Shown one piece after another: positions 15,450-23,548 of a stretch of DNA of 38,633 nt. Origin of the DNA: Actinomycetota bacterium (GTDB lineage: Bacteria > Actinomycetota > Actinomycetes > Nanopelagicales > Nanopelagicaceae). A program made the position numbers and the translations under genes. Each line of letters opens with the position of its first letter. Within the stretch, counting starts at the first letter, position 1. The notes beneath the pieces were generated by a model. It was not told the origin of the DNA. It did not search any database and saw only the letters and a program-made list of their open reading frames with translations. Location of the stretch: NCBI GenBank assembly GCA_015660815.1, contig JACSDF010000016.1, positions 1-38,633 on the forward strand. Reading direction: 5' to 3'.

Positions 15450-17293
15450 TTGCACTTGGAACTTTTTTTAAATATCTTTCACTGATTGGTAGTTTTACGG
15501 CAATTGGAACTCTTCTGGCGATGGCCTTTCTCCTATTAGATGTTGAGGGAAAGTTTTCTATTCAAGGGTACAAGTTGAAACGTTTGCTGTGGGGCGCGGC
15601 GATAGTGTGGAGCTTCGGTGTTGCCGGAACAATCATTGTTACATTGGCAACAGCTCTTGACCAATCTATTTCATTTGCCCTAGATCCAACCGTACTGCGC
15701 TCATTTATTACTCAGATTACGCTCGGACAGTACCTGTTCTTTGAACTGATCGTTGCGCTTGTGGTCGTTATTTCGGCCTTTCGTATTAAACGTATTCTTA
15801 CTGCTACGTTTATTTTACTTTTATCGATCATAGGATTAGTGGCTCCAGTATTTCAAAGTCACTCTGAATCGAGTGGTTCTCATGGTTTGGCAATTGGTTC
15901 TCTAGTAATTCACGTTGCAGCACTCTCTTTGTGGGTGGGTGGAGTTATTGCCATTGCACTTCTAGATCCGAAGGATCGCCCGATTGCAGTTTCTCGGTTC
16001 AGCGAATTAGCTTTATGGTCAGTCATCGCAGTCGTTGCAAGCGGAACGGTTAATGCATGGGTGCGCTTAGATTTTCAAGGCGCTTGGAATTCGGCATACG
16101 CATACGTAGTGATCGCCAAAATTGCCCTGACTTTAGTTTTAGTTTCAATTGGCTATTTGCACCGCACAACTCTTGCTTTACGCGAACGCATTGATTGGCT
16201 GGGTTTCGGACGTTTATTATTTGTAGAAGCGATGATCATGGTTGCAACTGTTGCAATGGGTGCTTGGCTTTCATCAATAGAACCTCCGGAACGTCCGAAT
16301 CTCCCTGAATTCGACCCAGCTGTTGCTGTTTCTGGGATTAGTACACCTCCACCACCATCGTGGAGCCGAATTCTTTTCAGTTACGAACCCGATGCGCTGA
16401 TGATTGGAATTCTGATCACTGCAGTGGCTCTCTATATCAAGGGCGTACTTGTAATGAGGCGTCGAGGCGATAATTGGCCAGTTGGGCGCAGCATTGCTTT
16501 CGGTCTCGGTATTGCTGGAATTGATTTTGCAACAAGTGGCGGACTTGGACTCTATGCTCACTTCGCTTTTTCATATCACATGGTTGCGCACATGGTTTTA
16601 GGAATGATTGCACCAATCGGTATCGTCCTTGGTGCACCCATCACTCTCGCACTTCGAACCCTGCCTCAAAGTCGAGATGGTACTGAACGTGGTGTGCGTG
16701 GAACTCTACTTGCCGTACTTCACTCTAAGGTGGCGATTTTTTTCACTAATCCAATTGTTGCACTAGCTGTATTTGATGGCTCACTATTTGCACTTTACTT
16801 CACGGAGCTATTTGGTGGAATGATGCAGAGCCATGTAGGTCATCTCTTAATGAGTATTCACTTTATTCTCGCAGGTATTCTCTTCTTTCATGTCATTATT
16901 GGCATCGACCCCAATCCACGCCGAATTCCGCACCTAGTACGTATAGTCATCGTATTTGCGGCGATGAGTATTCATGCATTTTTCTCGGTGGCGCTAATGT
17001 CATCTACAACGCTCATTGATCAAGGCTATTTCGCTTCGCTCAAAACCCCTTGGCTAACAGATCTTTTAGCAGATCAACAGTTAGGCGGATCTATTGGTTG
17101 GGCTATGGGTGAGATTCCGATTCTCTTAGCATTGGTTGCAACCTTCATAAGTTGGGTCAAAGATGATTCGAGGGAAGTAAAACGAATTGATCGAAATACT
17201 TCTAGAGCGGCGGCAATGGGCCAACCAGACGAACTCGCTGATTACAATAGATATCTACAGAAACTGGCCGAGCGCGATAGGAATGATGCCTGA
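15446..17293 (+). CDS. CopD-CtaG fusion, copper / cytochrome oxidase assembly membrane protein
   Basis: This 615-residue multi-pass protein joins two families. Residues about 1-280 are CopD-like, with helices and the segment HSESSGSHGLAIGSLVIHVA carrying candidate copper-binding His. Residues about 310-580 match the caa3-type CtaG family, with HMVAHMVLGMIAPIG, SHVGHLLMSIHFILAG and IDPNPRRIPHLVR. This fusion is common in actinobacteria and is thought to deliver copper to cytochrome oxidase. It is coupled to the CopC-like gene upstream (ATGA) and to the acyl-CoA dehydrogenase downstream (TGATG). Unlike its CopC neighbour it keeps many histidines. Copper delivery is the family role; the exact role here is inferred. 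Confidence 0.86.
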   Translation: MIALGTFFKYLSLIGSFTAIGTLLAMAFLLLDVEGKFSIQGYKLKRLLWGAAIVWSFGVAGTIIVTLATALDQSISFALDPTVLRSFITQITLGQYLFFELIVALVVVISAFRIKRILTATFILLLSIIGLVAPVFQSHSESSGSHGLAIGSLVIHVAALSLWVGGVIAIALLDPKDRPIAVSRFSELALWSVIAVVASGTVNAWVRLDFQGAWNSAYAYVVIAKIALTLVLVSIGYLHRTTLALRERIDWLGFGRLLFVEAMIMVATVAMGAWLSSIEPPERPNLPEFDPAVAVSGISTPPPPSWSRILFSYEPDALMIGILITAVALYIKGVLVMRRRGDNWPVGRSIAFGLGIAGIDFATSGGLGLYAHFAFSYHMVAHMVLGMIAPIGIVLGAPITLALRTLPQSRDGTERGVRGTLLAVLHSKVAIFFTNPIVALAVFDGSLFALYFTELFGGMMQSHVGHLLMSIHFILAGILFFHVIIGIDPNPRRIPHLVRIVIVFAAMSIHAFFSVALMSSTTLIDQGYFASLKTPWLTDLLADQQLGGSIGWAMGEIPILLALVATFISWVKDDSREVKRIDRNTSRAAAMGQPDELADYNRYLQKLAERDRNDA

Positions 17294-18438
17294 TGGAAAA
17301 CCTGTTTGACCTCCCACATGAATATAAGGAGCTACGTGCAAGCGTGCGTGCTTTATCAAATAAGGAAATTGCTCCCTTTGCACAATCAGTAGATGAAGAT
17401 CATCGCTATCCACAAGAGGCCGCTGATGCTCTTCAAAAAGCGGGCTTAAGCGCCGCGCATGTTCCGACTGAATTCGGAGGCGATGGTGCAGATGCACTTG
17501 CAACGGTAATTATTATTGAAGAAGTTGCACGAGTATGCGGTTCATCATCTCTCATTCCTGCCGTAAATAAACTGGGCTCTCTTCCTTTGATTTTGGGCGG
17601 CAACGAAGCGCAGAAAAAGCGCTGGCTTCCACAATTAGTTTCAGGAATGGGTTTTTCTTACTGCTTATCAGAATCCGAGGCCGGGTCAGATGCCTCGGCG
17701 CTACGCACAAAGGTTGAACGTGACGGTGATGGTTGGGTTCTGAATGGAAGTAAGAAATGGATATCTAATGCAGGTATTTCCGATTTTTATACAGTCATTG
17801 CGCAAGGAGATTCATCGCTTGGGTCAAAGGGAATCACCGCATTTATTGTTGAGAAATCCGATCCGGGAATTTCCTTTGGCGCTCCTGAAAAGAAAATGGG
17901 CTTTAGAGGATCGCCTACACGTGAAGTCTATTTTGATGGTGTAAAACTAAGTGATGATCGTCGAATAAGTGAGATCGGCGGTGGCTTTACCCTTGCAATG
18001 AATACTTTAGACCATACACGCATCACTATTGCTGCGCAGGCGTTGGGTTTAGCGCAAGGCGCACTTGATGTGGCTACGAAATATTCTCATGAACGTAAAC
18101 AGTTCGGCAAAGAAATTTTCGATTTTCAAGGTGTGCAATTTATGTTAGCTGACATGGCGATGAATGTAGAAGCTGCCCGCCAACTCACATATGCGGCGGC
18201 AGTTAAGAGTGAGAATAACGAAAAAGATTTACGTTTCTTCTCAGCGGCTAGTAAATGTTTTACAAGTGATATGGCCATGAAAGTGACACAAGATGCAATT
18301 CAAATCTTAGGTGGCTATGGATACGTATCTGACTATCCAGTAGAAAGAATGATGCGAGATGCGAAGTTAACTCAGATTTACGAGGGAACTAACCAGATTC
18401 AACGAATTGTTATGGCACGCAATCTTCCGTCAAGTTAA
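17293..18438 (+). CDS. Acyl-CoA dehydrogenase
   Basis: This 381-residue FAD enzyme makes the first double bond of an acyl-CoA during fatty acid or branched-chain amino acid breakdown. Clear motifs are YCLSESEAGSDASAL (FAD/substrate loop, about residue 125), WVLNGSKKWISNAG, GFRGSPTREVYFDGV, and IYEGTNQIQRIVMARNL near the C-terminus, where the Glu of YEGT is the catalytic base of the short- and medium-chain branch. Length is normal. The ATG overlaps the previous stop by one base, although the CopD-CtaG neighbour is functionally unrelated. Its 3' end overlaps the convergent 5-FCL gene by 4 bp. Confidence 0.92.
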   Translation: MENLFDLPHEYKELRASVRALSNKEIAPFAQSVDEDHRYPQEAADALQKAGLSAAHVPTEFGGDGADALATVIIIEEVARVCGSSSLIPAVNKLGSLPLILGGNEAQKKRWLPQLVSGMGFSYCLSESEAGSDASALRTKVERDGDGWVLNGSKKWISNAGISDFYTVIAQGDSSLGSKGITAFIVEKSDPGISFGAPEKKMGFRGSPTREVYFDGVKLSDDRRISEIGGGFTLAMNTLDHTRITIAAQALGLAQGALDVATKYSHERKQFGKEIFDFQGVQFMLADMAMNVEAARQLTYAAAVKSENNEKDLRFFSAASKCFTSDMAMKVTQDAIQILGGYGYVSDYPVERMMRDAKLTQIYEGTNQIQRIVMARNLPSS

Positions 18439-18983
18439 CCTTTAAATCGCACGAGGATTGAAGGAGTAGCTGCCGCATTTAACGGGATGTCATGCACCTC
18501 ACGTGGCAAAGTCTTACTGGTTAACTCTCCTGCATATACTAAGCCGACTTTCCAACCGGGAATATACGAAAGAGCGCGATCGTAAAAACCGCCACCCTGA
18601 CCCAGTCGGTATCCCTCTTGGTCTATATGTAATGCAGGCACGATCATTACATCAATAACGCTGAGATCCTGAACCGGTTCACCTGTAGGTTCAGAAAGTT
18701 TATGTGCATTCTTTAACGAGCTCTCATCACCATTCCATTCGATCCAAGCTAGATGATCTCCATTTACTCGGGGCAGAAGCAAGCTTTTACCGGCTTTAAG
18801 CAGAGCCTTATTAATCTCATGCGTGCTTGGTTCTTCTCCATATGAATAATAGGAAGCCACCGTTTTGGCAGCAAGAATTTCCGGCGAATTCAAAATAATC
18901 GAAAAACTTGCTGGAATGAATTTTTGTCTGCGTTCGCGTCGCAATCTTTCGCGGAGCTCTTTCTTTAGTGTGTCCTGATTCAT
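18435..18983 (-). CDS. 5-formyltetrahydrofolate cyclo-ligase
   Basis: This 182-residue cytoplasmic enzyme converts 5-formyl-THF to 5,10-methenyl-THF with ATP, salvaging folate. The signature GYRLGQGGGFYDRAL is intact, preceded by VPALHIDQEG. The N-terminus has the basic helix KKELRERLRRERR usual for the family. ATG 18983 is chosen because AGGGAGAG lies 4-5 nt upstream and the residues before it are not conserved. In many actinobacteria this gene stands next to galU, a moeA-like gene and rimJ; the last two follow here on the opposite strand, and galU is absent. Confidence 0.9.
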   Translation of the reverse strand: MNQDTLKKELRERLRRERRQKFIPASFSIILNSPEILAAKTVASYYSYGEEPSTHEINKALLKAGKSLLLPRVNGDHLAWIEWNGDESSLKNAHKLSEPTGEPVQDLSVIDVMIVPALHIDQEGYRLGQGGGFYDRALSYIPGWKVGLVYAGELTSKTLPREVHDIPLNAAATPSILVRFKG

Positions 18984-19039
18984 TGTGCTCTCCCTGTAAT
19001 TTGTAGGCCTAAATCCCAAAGAAAGGTCGGCCCAACAAG

Positions 19040-19045
19040 TATGGT
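19040..19045 (+). promoter_or_regulatory. -10 element, leaderless start of the MoeA-like gene
   Basis: TATGGT is followed by 6 nt and ATG 19052. There is no Shine-Dalgarno. The GTG at 19046, two codons earlier, would lie directly after the hexamer and is less likely to be the start. Confidence 0.52.
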
Positions 19046-19051
19046 GTGATT

Positions 19052-19963
19052 ATGACAGAGCACACGCGAGTAGATGGGTTTCTTGCATCGCTCATTGCCA
19101 TATGCACTCCACTGGAATCTTTTGATATGCCCCTCTTAGATGCTCACGGGGCAACACTTTCTGAGGATGTCTATGCGGGCGAGCGCTTAGTTATGCGTGC
19201 CGGAAGTCGAATTCGATCGACACAAATCGGTCTTGCTGCATCGATTGGACGAGATCATCTACCCACTCGCCCCCATCCGCGAGTTGTGGTTCTCTCTGCA
19301 GGTCCAGATCTGGTTGAACCAGGGAAAAACCTTGCGGGTGAAGAAGAGTTTGAAGTCAATTCTTGGTTGCTCACAACAGCTGTGCGCGAAGTTGGAGCAG
19401 TTGCATACCGAGTTCATTCAATTCCAGATGATGAAGACGAACTCCAGGGCGTTATTGAAGATCAATTAGTTCGGGCGGATCTAATAATTATTAGCGGTGA
19501 GAGACAGGATGATTCCTTTGATCTCATCACCCGGACTCTCTCCAGAATGGGCGAGATAACTACTGTCGATATGGCCGTTGAAGTAAGCGGGCGACATAAC
19601 TTTGGACAGATCGGCCCCGATAAGACGCCTGTCGTTACGCTTCCAGGGGATCCAATTGCAGCCTATATTTCCTTTGAACTCTTTGTTCGCCCAATGATTC
19701 GAACCATGCTTGGTGCGGCAACTATTCATCGCCCATCAGTAAGGGCAAAACTTGAAAAAGCAGTTGAATCGGCCCCGGGGATGCGCTCCTATATCCGTGC
19801 GGTGTTATCTGAAGATGCAAAATCCGTGATGCCGCTCACTGATCAAGAAGAGCTGTCCACACTCTCAGATGCCAATGCCTTTATCGCAGTTGGGGAAAGA
19901 GAGATTTCATTATTGGCTGGAGATGAAGTTACGGTAGTCATTCTTGAGCGAAGATATATTTAA
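19052..19963 (+). CDS. Shortened MoeA/gephyrin-like protein, probable division-linked Glp homolog
   Basis: This 303-residue protein is clearly of the MoeA/gephyrin family but is about 100 residues short. After LLDAHGATLSEDVYAGE the sequence jumps to VMRAGSRIRSTQIGLAASIG, so the lid domain II, with its usual S-A-M-D-G-Y motif, is missing. Catalytic motifs are altered: LSAGPDLVEPG for the usual TGDEL, SGERQDDSFD for SGGVSVGDYD, and LPGDPIAAY for PGNPVS. Domain IV follows (about 225-303). Molybdenum insertion is therefore unlikely. The neighbours rimJ and the membrane gene match the actinobacterial Rv0994-Rv0996 order. In Corynebacterium the homolog Glp works with a membrane receptor and FtsZ in cell division. 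That role here is inferred. Confidence 0.78.
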   Translation: MTEHTRVDGFLASLIAICTPLESFDMPLLDAHGATLSEDVYAGERLVMRAGSRIRSTQIGLAASIGRDHLPTRPHPRVVVLSAGPDLVEPGKNLAGEEEFEVNSWLLTTAVREVGAVAYRVHSIPDDEDELQGVIEDQLVRADLIIISGERQDDSFDLITRTLSRMGEITTVDMAVEVSGRHNFGQIGPDKTPVVTLPGDPIAAYISFELFVRPMIRTMLGAATIHRPSVRAKLEKAVESAPGMRSYIRAVLSEDAKSVMPLTDQEELSTLSDANAFIAVGEREISLLAGDEVTVVILERRYI

Positions 19964-19970
19964 ATAAGAG

Positions 19971-20555
19971 ATGAAGCAGAGCTGGCCCCGCATTCTTAAC
20001 GGAGATGAAATCTCCTTGCGGCCACTTAGATTTCGAGACCATCGTAAATGGAATGCAGTTCGCGCCGAGAATCGCGCTTGGCTTTCGCCTTGGGAGGCGA
20101 CAATTCCACTTATTTATCCATCAGATACAGCCGATGAGCCCGCTATTGCGCTTCCCTCGTACTTTGAAATGGTTCGTACTCTCAATCGTGAGGCCCGCCA
20201 TGGTCGTTCATTCTCTTTTGCCATGTGGAAAGGAAGTAATTTAATAGGGCAGATTTCACTTGGCGGAGTTATTTATGGTGCATTGCGTGGTGGACATATC
20301 GGATATTGGGTTGACCGTAACTATGCAAATAAGGGTTACACGAGCGCGGCAGTGGTTCTGCTTACCGATTTTGCATTTAACACCTTGAAGCTCCATCGTA
20401 TTGAGATAAACCTTCGGCCAGAAAATGGTGCGTCGCGCCGAGTGGCAGAGAAAGCGGGCTACAACTTCGAGGGAAATCGGTCTAACTACTTGCATATCGA
20501 TGGAAATTGGCGCGACCATATCTGTTTTGTTAAGGAAAATCTCTCCATTAAGTAG
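19971..20555 (+). CDS. rimJ: GNAT acetyltransferase, RimJ/RimL-like
   Basis: This 194-residue N-acetyltransferase belongs to the branch that acetylates ribosomal protein N-termini or similar amines. It shows EISLRPLRFRDHRKW at the start, IGQISLGGVIYGALRGGHIGYW and then the NKGYTSAAVVLLTDFAF acetyl-CoA loop. The C-terminal part (HRIEINLRPENGASRRVAEKAGY) is typical of RimJ/RimL. The gene starts 7 nt after the MoeA-like stop. Its place between the MoeA-like and membrane-protein genes is the same as Rv0995 (rimJ) in M. tuberculosis. The acetylated target is unknown. Confidence 0.85.
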   Translation: MKQSWPRILNGDEISLRPLRFRDHRKWNAVRAENRAWLSPWEATIPLIYPSDTADEPAIALPSYFEMVRTLNREARHGRSFSFAMWKGSNLIGQISLGGVIYGALRGGHIGYWVDRNYANKGYTSAAVVLLTDFAFNTLKLHRIEINLRPENGASRRVAEKAGYNFEGNRSNYLHIDGNWRDHICFVKENLSIK

Positions 20556-20589
20556 CGCCTAAATCCCCGAAATATAAGGGATTCACCCT

Positions 20590-20595
20590 TATCTT
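20590..20595 (+). promoter_or_regulatory. Possible -10 element, near-leaderless start of the membrane-protein gene
   Basis: TATCTT is followed by 8 nt and ATG 20604. There is no Shine-Dalgarno in the 48-nt gap after rimJ. Confidence 0.42.
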
Positions 20596-20603
20596 TATAC
20601 ATC

Positions 20604-21380
20604 ATGACCTCCGGACTAATTTATATTGCGATCATCGGTATGTGGATCGCATATTTTGCACCCCGTTGGATCCATAATCGGAACGAGTTTTCGGGTAAAT
20701 CAGTTGAGCGATTTAAAGTTGCACTTACCGTTGTTGCCAATTCTTCACAGCACACAAATCACAACGGTGGACTACTTCATATTGATTTAGATCGTGAAGC
20801 AAAAATTGCACAGTTACTTATGCGAAGACGAATAATTTTTGTACTACTAACTTTTTCACTAATATCAACGCTTGTAGGTGGGGTTATGAATACGATGCCT
20901 TTCTTGTATGCACTTGTTCCTGCAACTGGTATTTTGATTTATGTTGCAAACGTTCGACGCCAAAGTGTCGCTGAGCGAATTCAACATCGTCGTATACAAC
21001 AGTTACATAGACGAACTTCTGGAGTCTCGGCGACAAATCTAGTTGGAGTAGTTACACCTAAGCCGACTCAAGAACATTGGGTCCCTTTATCTGAGCGCGA
21101 ACTCAAAGGTGTTGTGATCTTGCCTCAAGGAACTGCGAGCATGCGTAACGCCTGGCAACCAGCTGAAGTTCCTGTCCCAACGTATGTAAGCGCTCCTAAG
21201 GCGATTGTTCCTAAACGAGTAATTGATTTAACTACTCCAGGAGCATGGAGTGAGGAGCAGGAGCGTCTCGAGCGCGAAGCTTTGGCCGCGACCTCTCCCT
21301 CACGAAATGAGATATTTGATCAACAACTTGCCGATGAAGCAGTCCAACGATTGAATCAGTCTCGAGCCTCTAACGAGTAG
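20604..21380 (+). CDS. Membrane protein, probable Glp receptor (GlpR-like)
   Basis: This 258-residue protein has a first helix at about residues 4-20 (GLIYIAIIGMWIAYFAPRW), a short loop with the SGKSVERFKVAL segment, two closely spaced helices (about 75-112), and a long, charged C-terminal tail (about 118-258) likely to be cytoplasmic and partly disordered. This layout and the W-x-x-x-x-A-P opening fit the Rv0996-type proteins found two genes after the MoeA-like gene in actinobacteria. In Corynebacterium the equivalent is reported as the membrane receptor of Glp at the septum. Assignment rests on gene order and topology. The stop is directly adjacent to the stop of the convergent PMT gene. 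Confidence 0.66.
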   Translation: MTSGLIYIAIIGMWIAYFAPRWIHNRNEFSGKSVERFKVALTVVANSSQHTNHNGGLLHIDLDREAKIAQLLMRRRIIFVLLTFSLISTLVGGVMNTMPFLYALVPATGILIYVANVRRQSVAERIQHRRIQQLHRRTSGVSATNLVGVVTPKPTQEHWVPLSERELKGVVILPQGTASMRNAWQPAEVPVPTYVSAPKAIVPKRVIDLTTPGAWSEEQERLEREALAATSPSRNEIFDQQLADEAVQRLNQSRASNE

Positions 21381-22655
21381 TTAGATCCACGAACTCAACC
21401 ACATTCGCTTTAACCAATCATCGTAATTAATAATTTCGCCGGTAAAGAGCGGTAAAAAATAAATAAAATTGAGGAAGATTAAAATCATTGCTGTCGCCAC
21501 TAGCGCTATTGACGTGCGAGCTTGCATCGCGCTATCTAGAATGAGTTTGGCGCAGTAGATAAGTGCTAAGAGTACGAACGGTTCAAAAATAATTGCATAG
21601 AAGGTAAATACAGTGCGTTGTTGGAAAAAGAACCAAGGAAGATAACCTGCGATTATCCCAAGAACAGTTAGATTTAATACTCCATCGGTACTGCGTCGAT
21701 ACATTGAAACTACCCAATACCCAAATACGACGGCAACTGCGATTGTGCCAAACCACCAGAGAATCGGTGTTCCTATCGCCAGAATCTCCTGCGCACAGTT
21801 TTTAGATTCACATCCCTGCGGGGATTCATAGAAGAATGATGTTGGTCGCCCCATAATCATCCAACTCCATGGGTTTGCTTGATAAGGATGTTTTTCAGTC
21901 AGGCCAGTATGAAATCCCAACATCTCGGCGTGGTAGTGCCACCAAGATAGAAATACATTTGAAGACCAGTTCCGATCCCATCCACGATTACTAATAAACC
22001 ATCCGCTCCATGTACTCACATAAACAACAACTGGAAGAAGACCGTATTGCGCAAATTTAATCAGTGTAGGCCGGATTAATTTCCGACCTGAATACGAAGA
22101 AAAAACTCTGTACAGTGAAACGAGTGCCATTGCCAGCAAAAAATATAGCGCACTCCACTTAGTACCTATTGCTAAACCAATTGCAATTGCGGCATACCAA
22201 TGTCTTTGACGGTGCCACAAATACACTGCAAGCAAAACAAAGAATGTTAAGAATAAATCTAACAGCGCTGTCCGAGAATGAACTAGCAATAATCCATCCA
22301 TTGCCATGAGAGCTGCAGCCATCGCGGTAAGTAATGGCGAGAAAAAGAGAATATGTACTAAACGCGCGAAGAGAAGAATTAACAATGTACCTACTAATGC
22401 AGCTGCAAATCTCCAACCGAATTCGTTGTCTCCGAAAATTTTGATACCACTAGCAATCAGCCATTTCCCAACGGGTGGGTGAACAATGAACTCAGGTTTG
22501 TTACCCGCAACCTCAACGCCGAATTTCAAGAAATCTCTAGCGCCATCGACGTAATAGACCTCATCAAAGATAAATCCTTTAGGCCTGCCTAGATTGATCA
22601 AGCGAAGCGCCAAAGAGAAAATAGCAATGAGCAAAGGGGCAAGGGCGGCGACCAT
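21381..22655 (-). CDS. Protein O-mannosyltransferase (PMT, GT39)
   Basis: This 424-residue multi-pass membrane enzyme transfers mannose from polyprenyl-phosphate-mannose to Ser/Thr of exported proteins. The first external loop holds the family acidic motif in FDEVYYVDGARDF, followed by VHPPVGKWLI. The second loop has MDGLLLVHSRTALLDLFLTF. Ten or so helices are visible. Length is slightly below the mycobacterial enzyme (about 520), mainly through a shorter N-terminus: the usual cytoplasmic leader before the first helix is absent. It is divergent from rsmI, as in M. tuberculosis (Rv1002c/Rv1003). ATG 22655 is preceded by TACGAT and 7 nt. Confidence 0.87.
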   Translation of the reverse strand: MVAALAPLLIAIFSLALRLINLGRPKGFIFDEVYYVDGARDFLKFGVEVAGNKPEFIVHPPVGKWLIASGIKIFGDNEFGWRFAAALVGTLLILLFARLVHILFFSPLLTAMAAALMAMDGLLLVHSRTALLDLFLTFFVLLAVYLWHRQRHWYAAIAIGLAIGTKWSALYFLLAMALVSLYRVFSSYSGRKLIRPTLIKFAQYGLLPVVVYVSTWSGWFISNRGWDRNWSSNVFLSWWHYHAEMLGFHTGLTEKHPYQANPWSWMIMGRPTSFFYESPQGCESKNCAQEILAIGTPILWWFGTIAVAVVFGYWVVSMYRRSTDGVLNLTVLGIIAGYLPWFFFQQRTVFTFYAIIFEPFVLLALIYCAKLILDSAMQARTSIALVATAMILIFLNFIYFLPLFTGEIINYDDWLKRMWLSSWI

Positions 22656-22662
22656 ATGCGTA

Positions 22663-22668
22663 ATCGTA
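22663..22668 (-). promoter_or_regulatory. -10 element, leaderless start of the PMT gene
   Basis: Minus-strand TACGAT is followed by 7 nt and ATG 22655, with no Shine-Dalgarno sequence. Confidence 0.5.
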
Positions 22669-22705
22669 TGCGCTTAGTTGGTTAATTTACTGAGATGATG
22701 TAACC

Positions 22706-23548
22706 ATGGTTCTTATATTGGCGGCGACCCCGCTGGGCAACTTTGGTGATGCAAGCCCACGCTTAAAAGCGGCAATTGAAAGCGCAACGATTATCGCGGC
22801 CGAGGATTCGAGAAGATTTCATAGACTGTGCTCAGATATTGAAACTAGTTTTTCCGCCAGAGTGCTCTCATTTTTTGAAGGTAATGAAGAAGAGCGCACT
22901 CGCGAACTGTTAAACGAGCTCCAAACTGGGGCTACCGTCTTGGTTGTTTCAGATGCAGGCATGCCCACTATTAGTGATCCAGGATTTCGCTTAATGCGGG
23001 AGGCGATAAAAAACGGTATTGAAGTGCGCGTTATTCCTGGACCTAGTGCGGTGACAATGGCTATTGCCCTCTCGGGACTACCAACCGATCGCTTTACCTT
23101 TGAAGGCTTCCCGCCGCGGGCATCTGGCGCACGTCTGACAACCTTTGAAAAGCTGCGACATGAGGAGCGCACAATGGTTTTCTTTGAAGCCCCACACCGT
23201 TTAGGTGATTCGCTTGAAGATGCGATTTCAGTTTTCGGAGTTGAACGTAAAGCTGCAATTTGCCGTGAAATGACAAAACGATACGAAGAAACAATTCGCG
23301 GCACACTGGTCGAACTCTCAACATGGGCAGATGCCAATGAGGTCTTAGGGGAAATAACTCTGGTCATCGAAGGTGCGTCAGTTAATTCGGCGGCAATGAC
23401 GGCCGAAGATATGGTGGGTCGAGTACGAGAGTTTGAAAACGCTGGCATGGATCGAAAATCGGCCATTGCGTCGGTGGCACAAGAGTTCGGTATTGCAAAG
23501 CGCTTAGTTTATGCCGCCGTGGTCGATGCGAATAAGATGAGCACGTGA
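22706..23548 (+). CDS. rsmI: 16S rRNA 2'-O-methyltransferase RsmI (C1402)
   Basis: This 280-residue enzyme methylates the ribose of C1402 in 16S rRNA with S-adenosylmethionine. The tetrapyrrole-methylase fold is evident: LAATPLGNFGDASPRLKAAI at the start, then AAEDSRRFHRL, VVSDAGMPTISDPGF and VIPGPSAVTMAIALSGLP, the normal RsmI set. A C-terminal helical domain follows (about 225-280). The start ATG is clear from the family, but neither a good ribosome site nor a good TANNNT element precedes it. It overlaps the metG GTG by 4 nt (GTGA), the same gene order as other actinobacteria. Confidence 0.93.
   Translation: MVLILAATPLGNFGDASPRLKAAIESATIIAAEDSRRFHRLCSDIETSFSARVLSFFEGNEEERTRELLNELQTGATVLVVSDAGMPTISDPGFRLMREAIKNGIEVRVIPGPSAVTMAIALSGLPTDRFTFEGFPPRASGARLTTFEKLRHEERTMVFFEAPHRLGDSLEDAISVFGVERKAAICREMTKRYEETIRGTLVELSTWADANEVLGEITLVIEGASVNSAAMTAEDMVGRVREFENAGMDRKSAIASVAQEFGIAKRLVYAAVVDANKMST

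Noticed and set aside
19052-19963. Functional molybdopterin molybdenumtransferase (moeA)
   Set aside because: Domain II and key motifs are missing, and no molybdenum genes are near.
22819-23466. Long open frame on the minus strand within rsmI
   Set aside because: It lies wholly inside a clearly conserved gene, is Ser/Arg-rich like an antisense frame, and has no motif.
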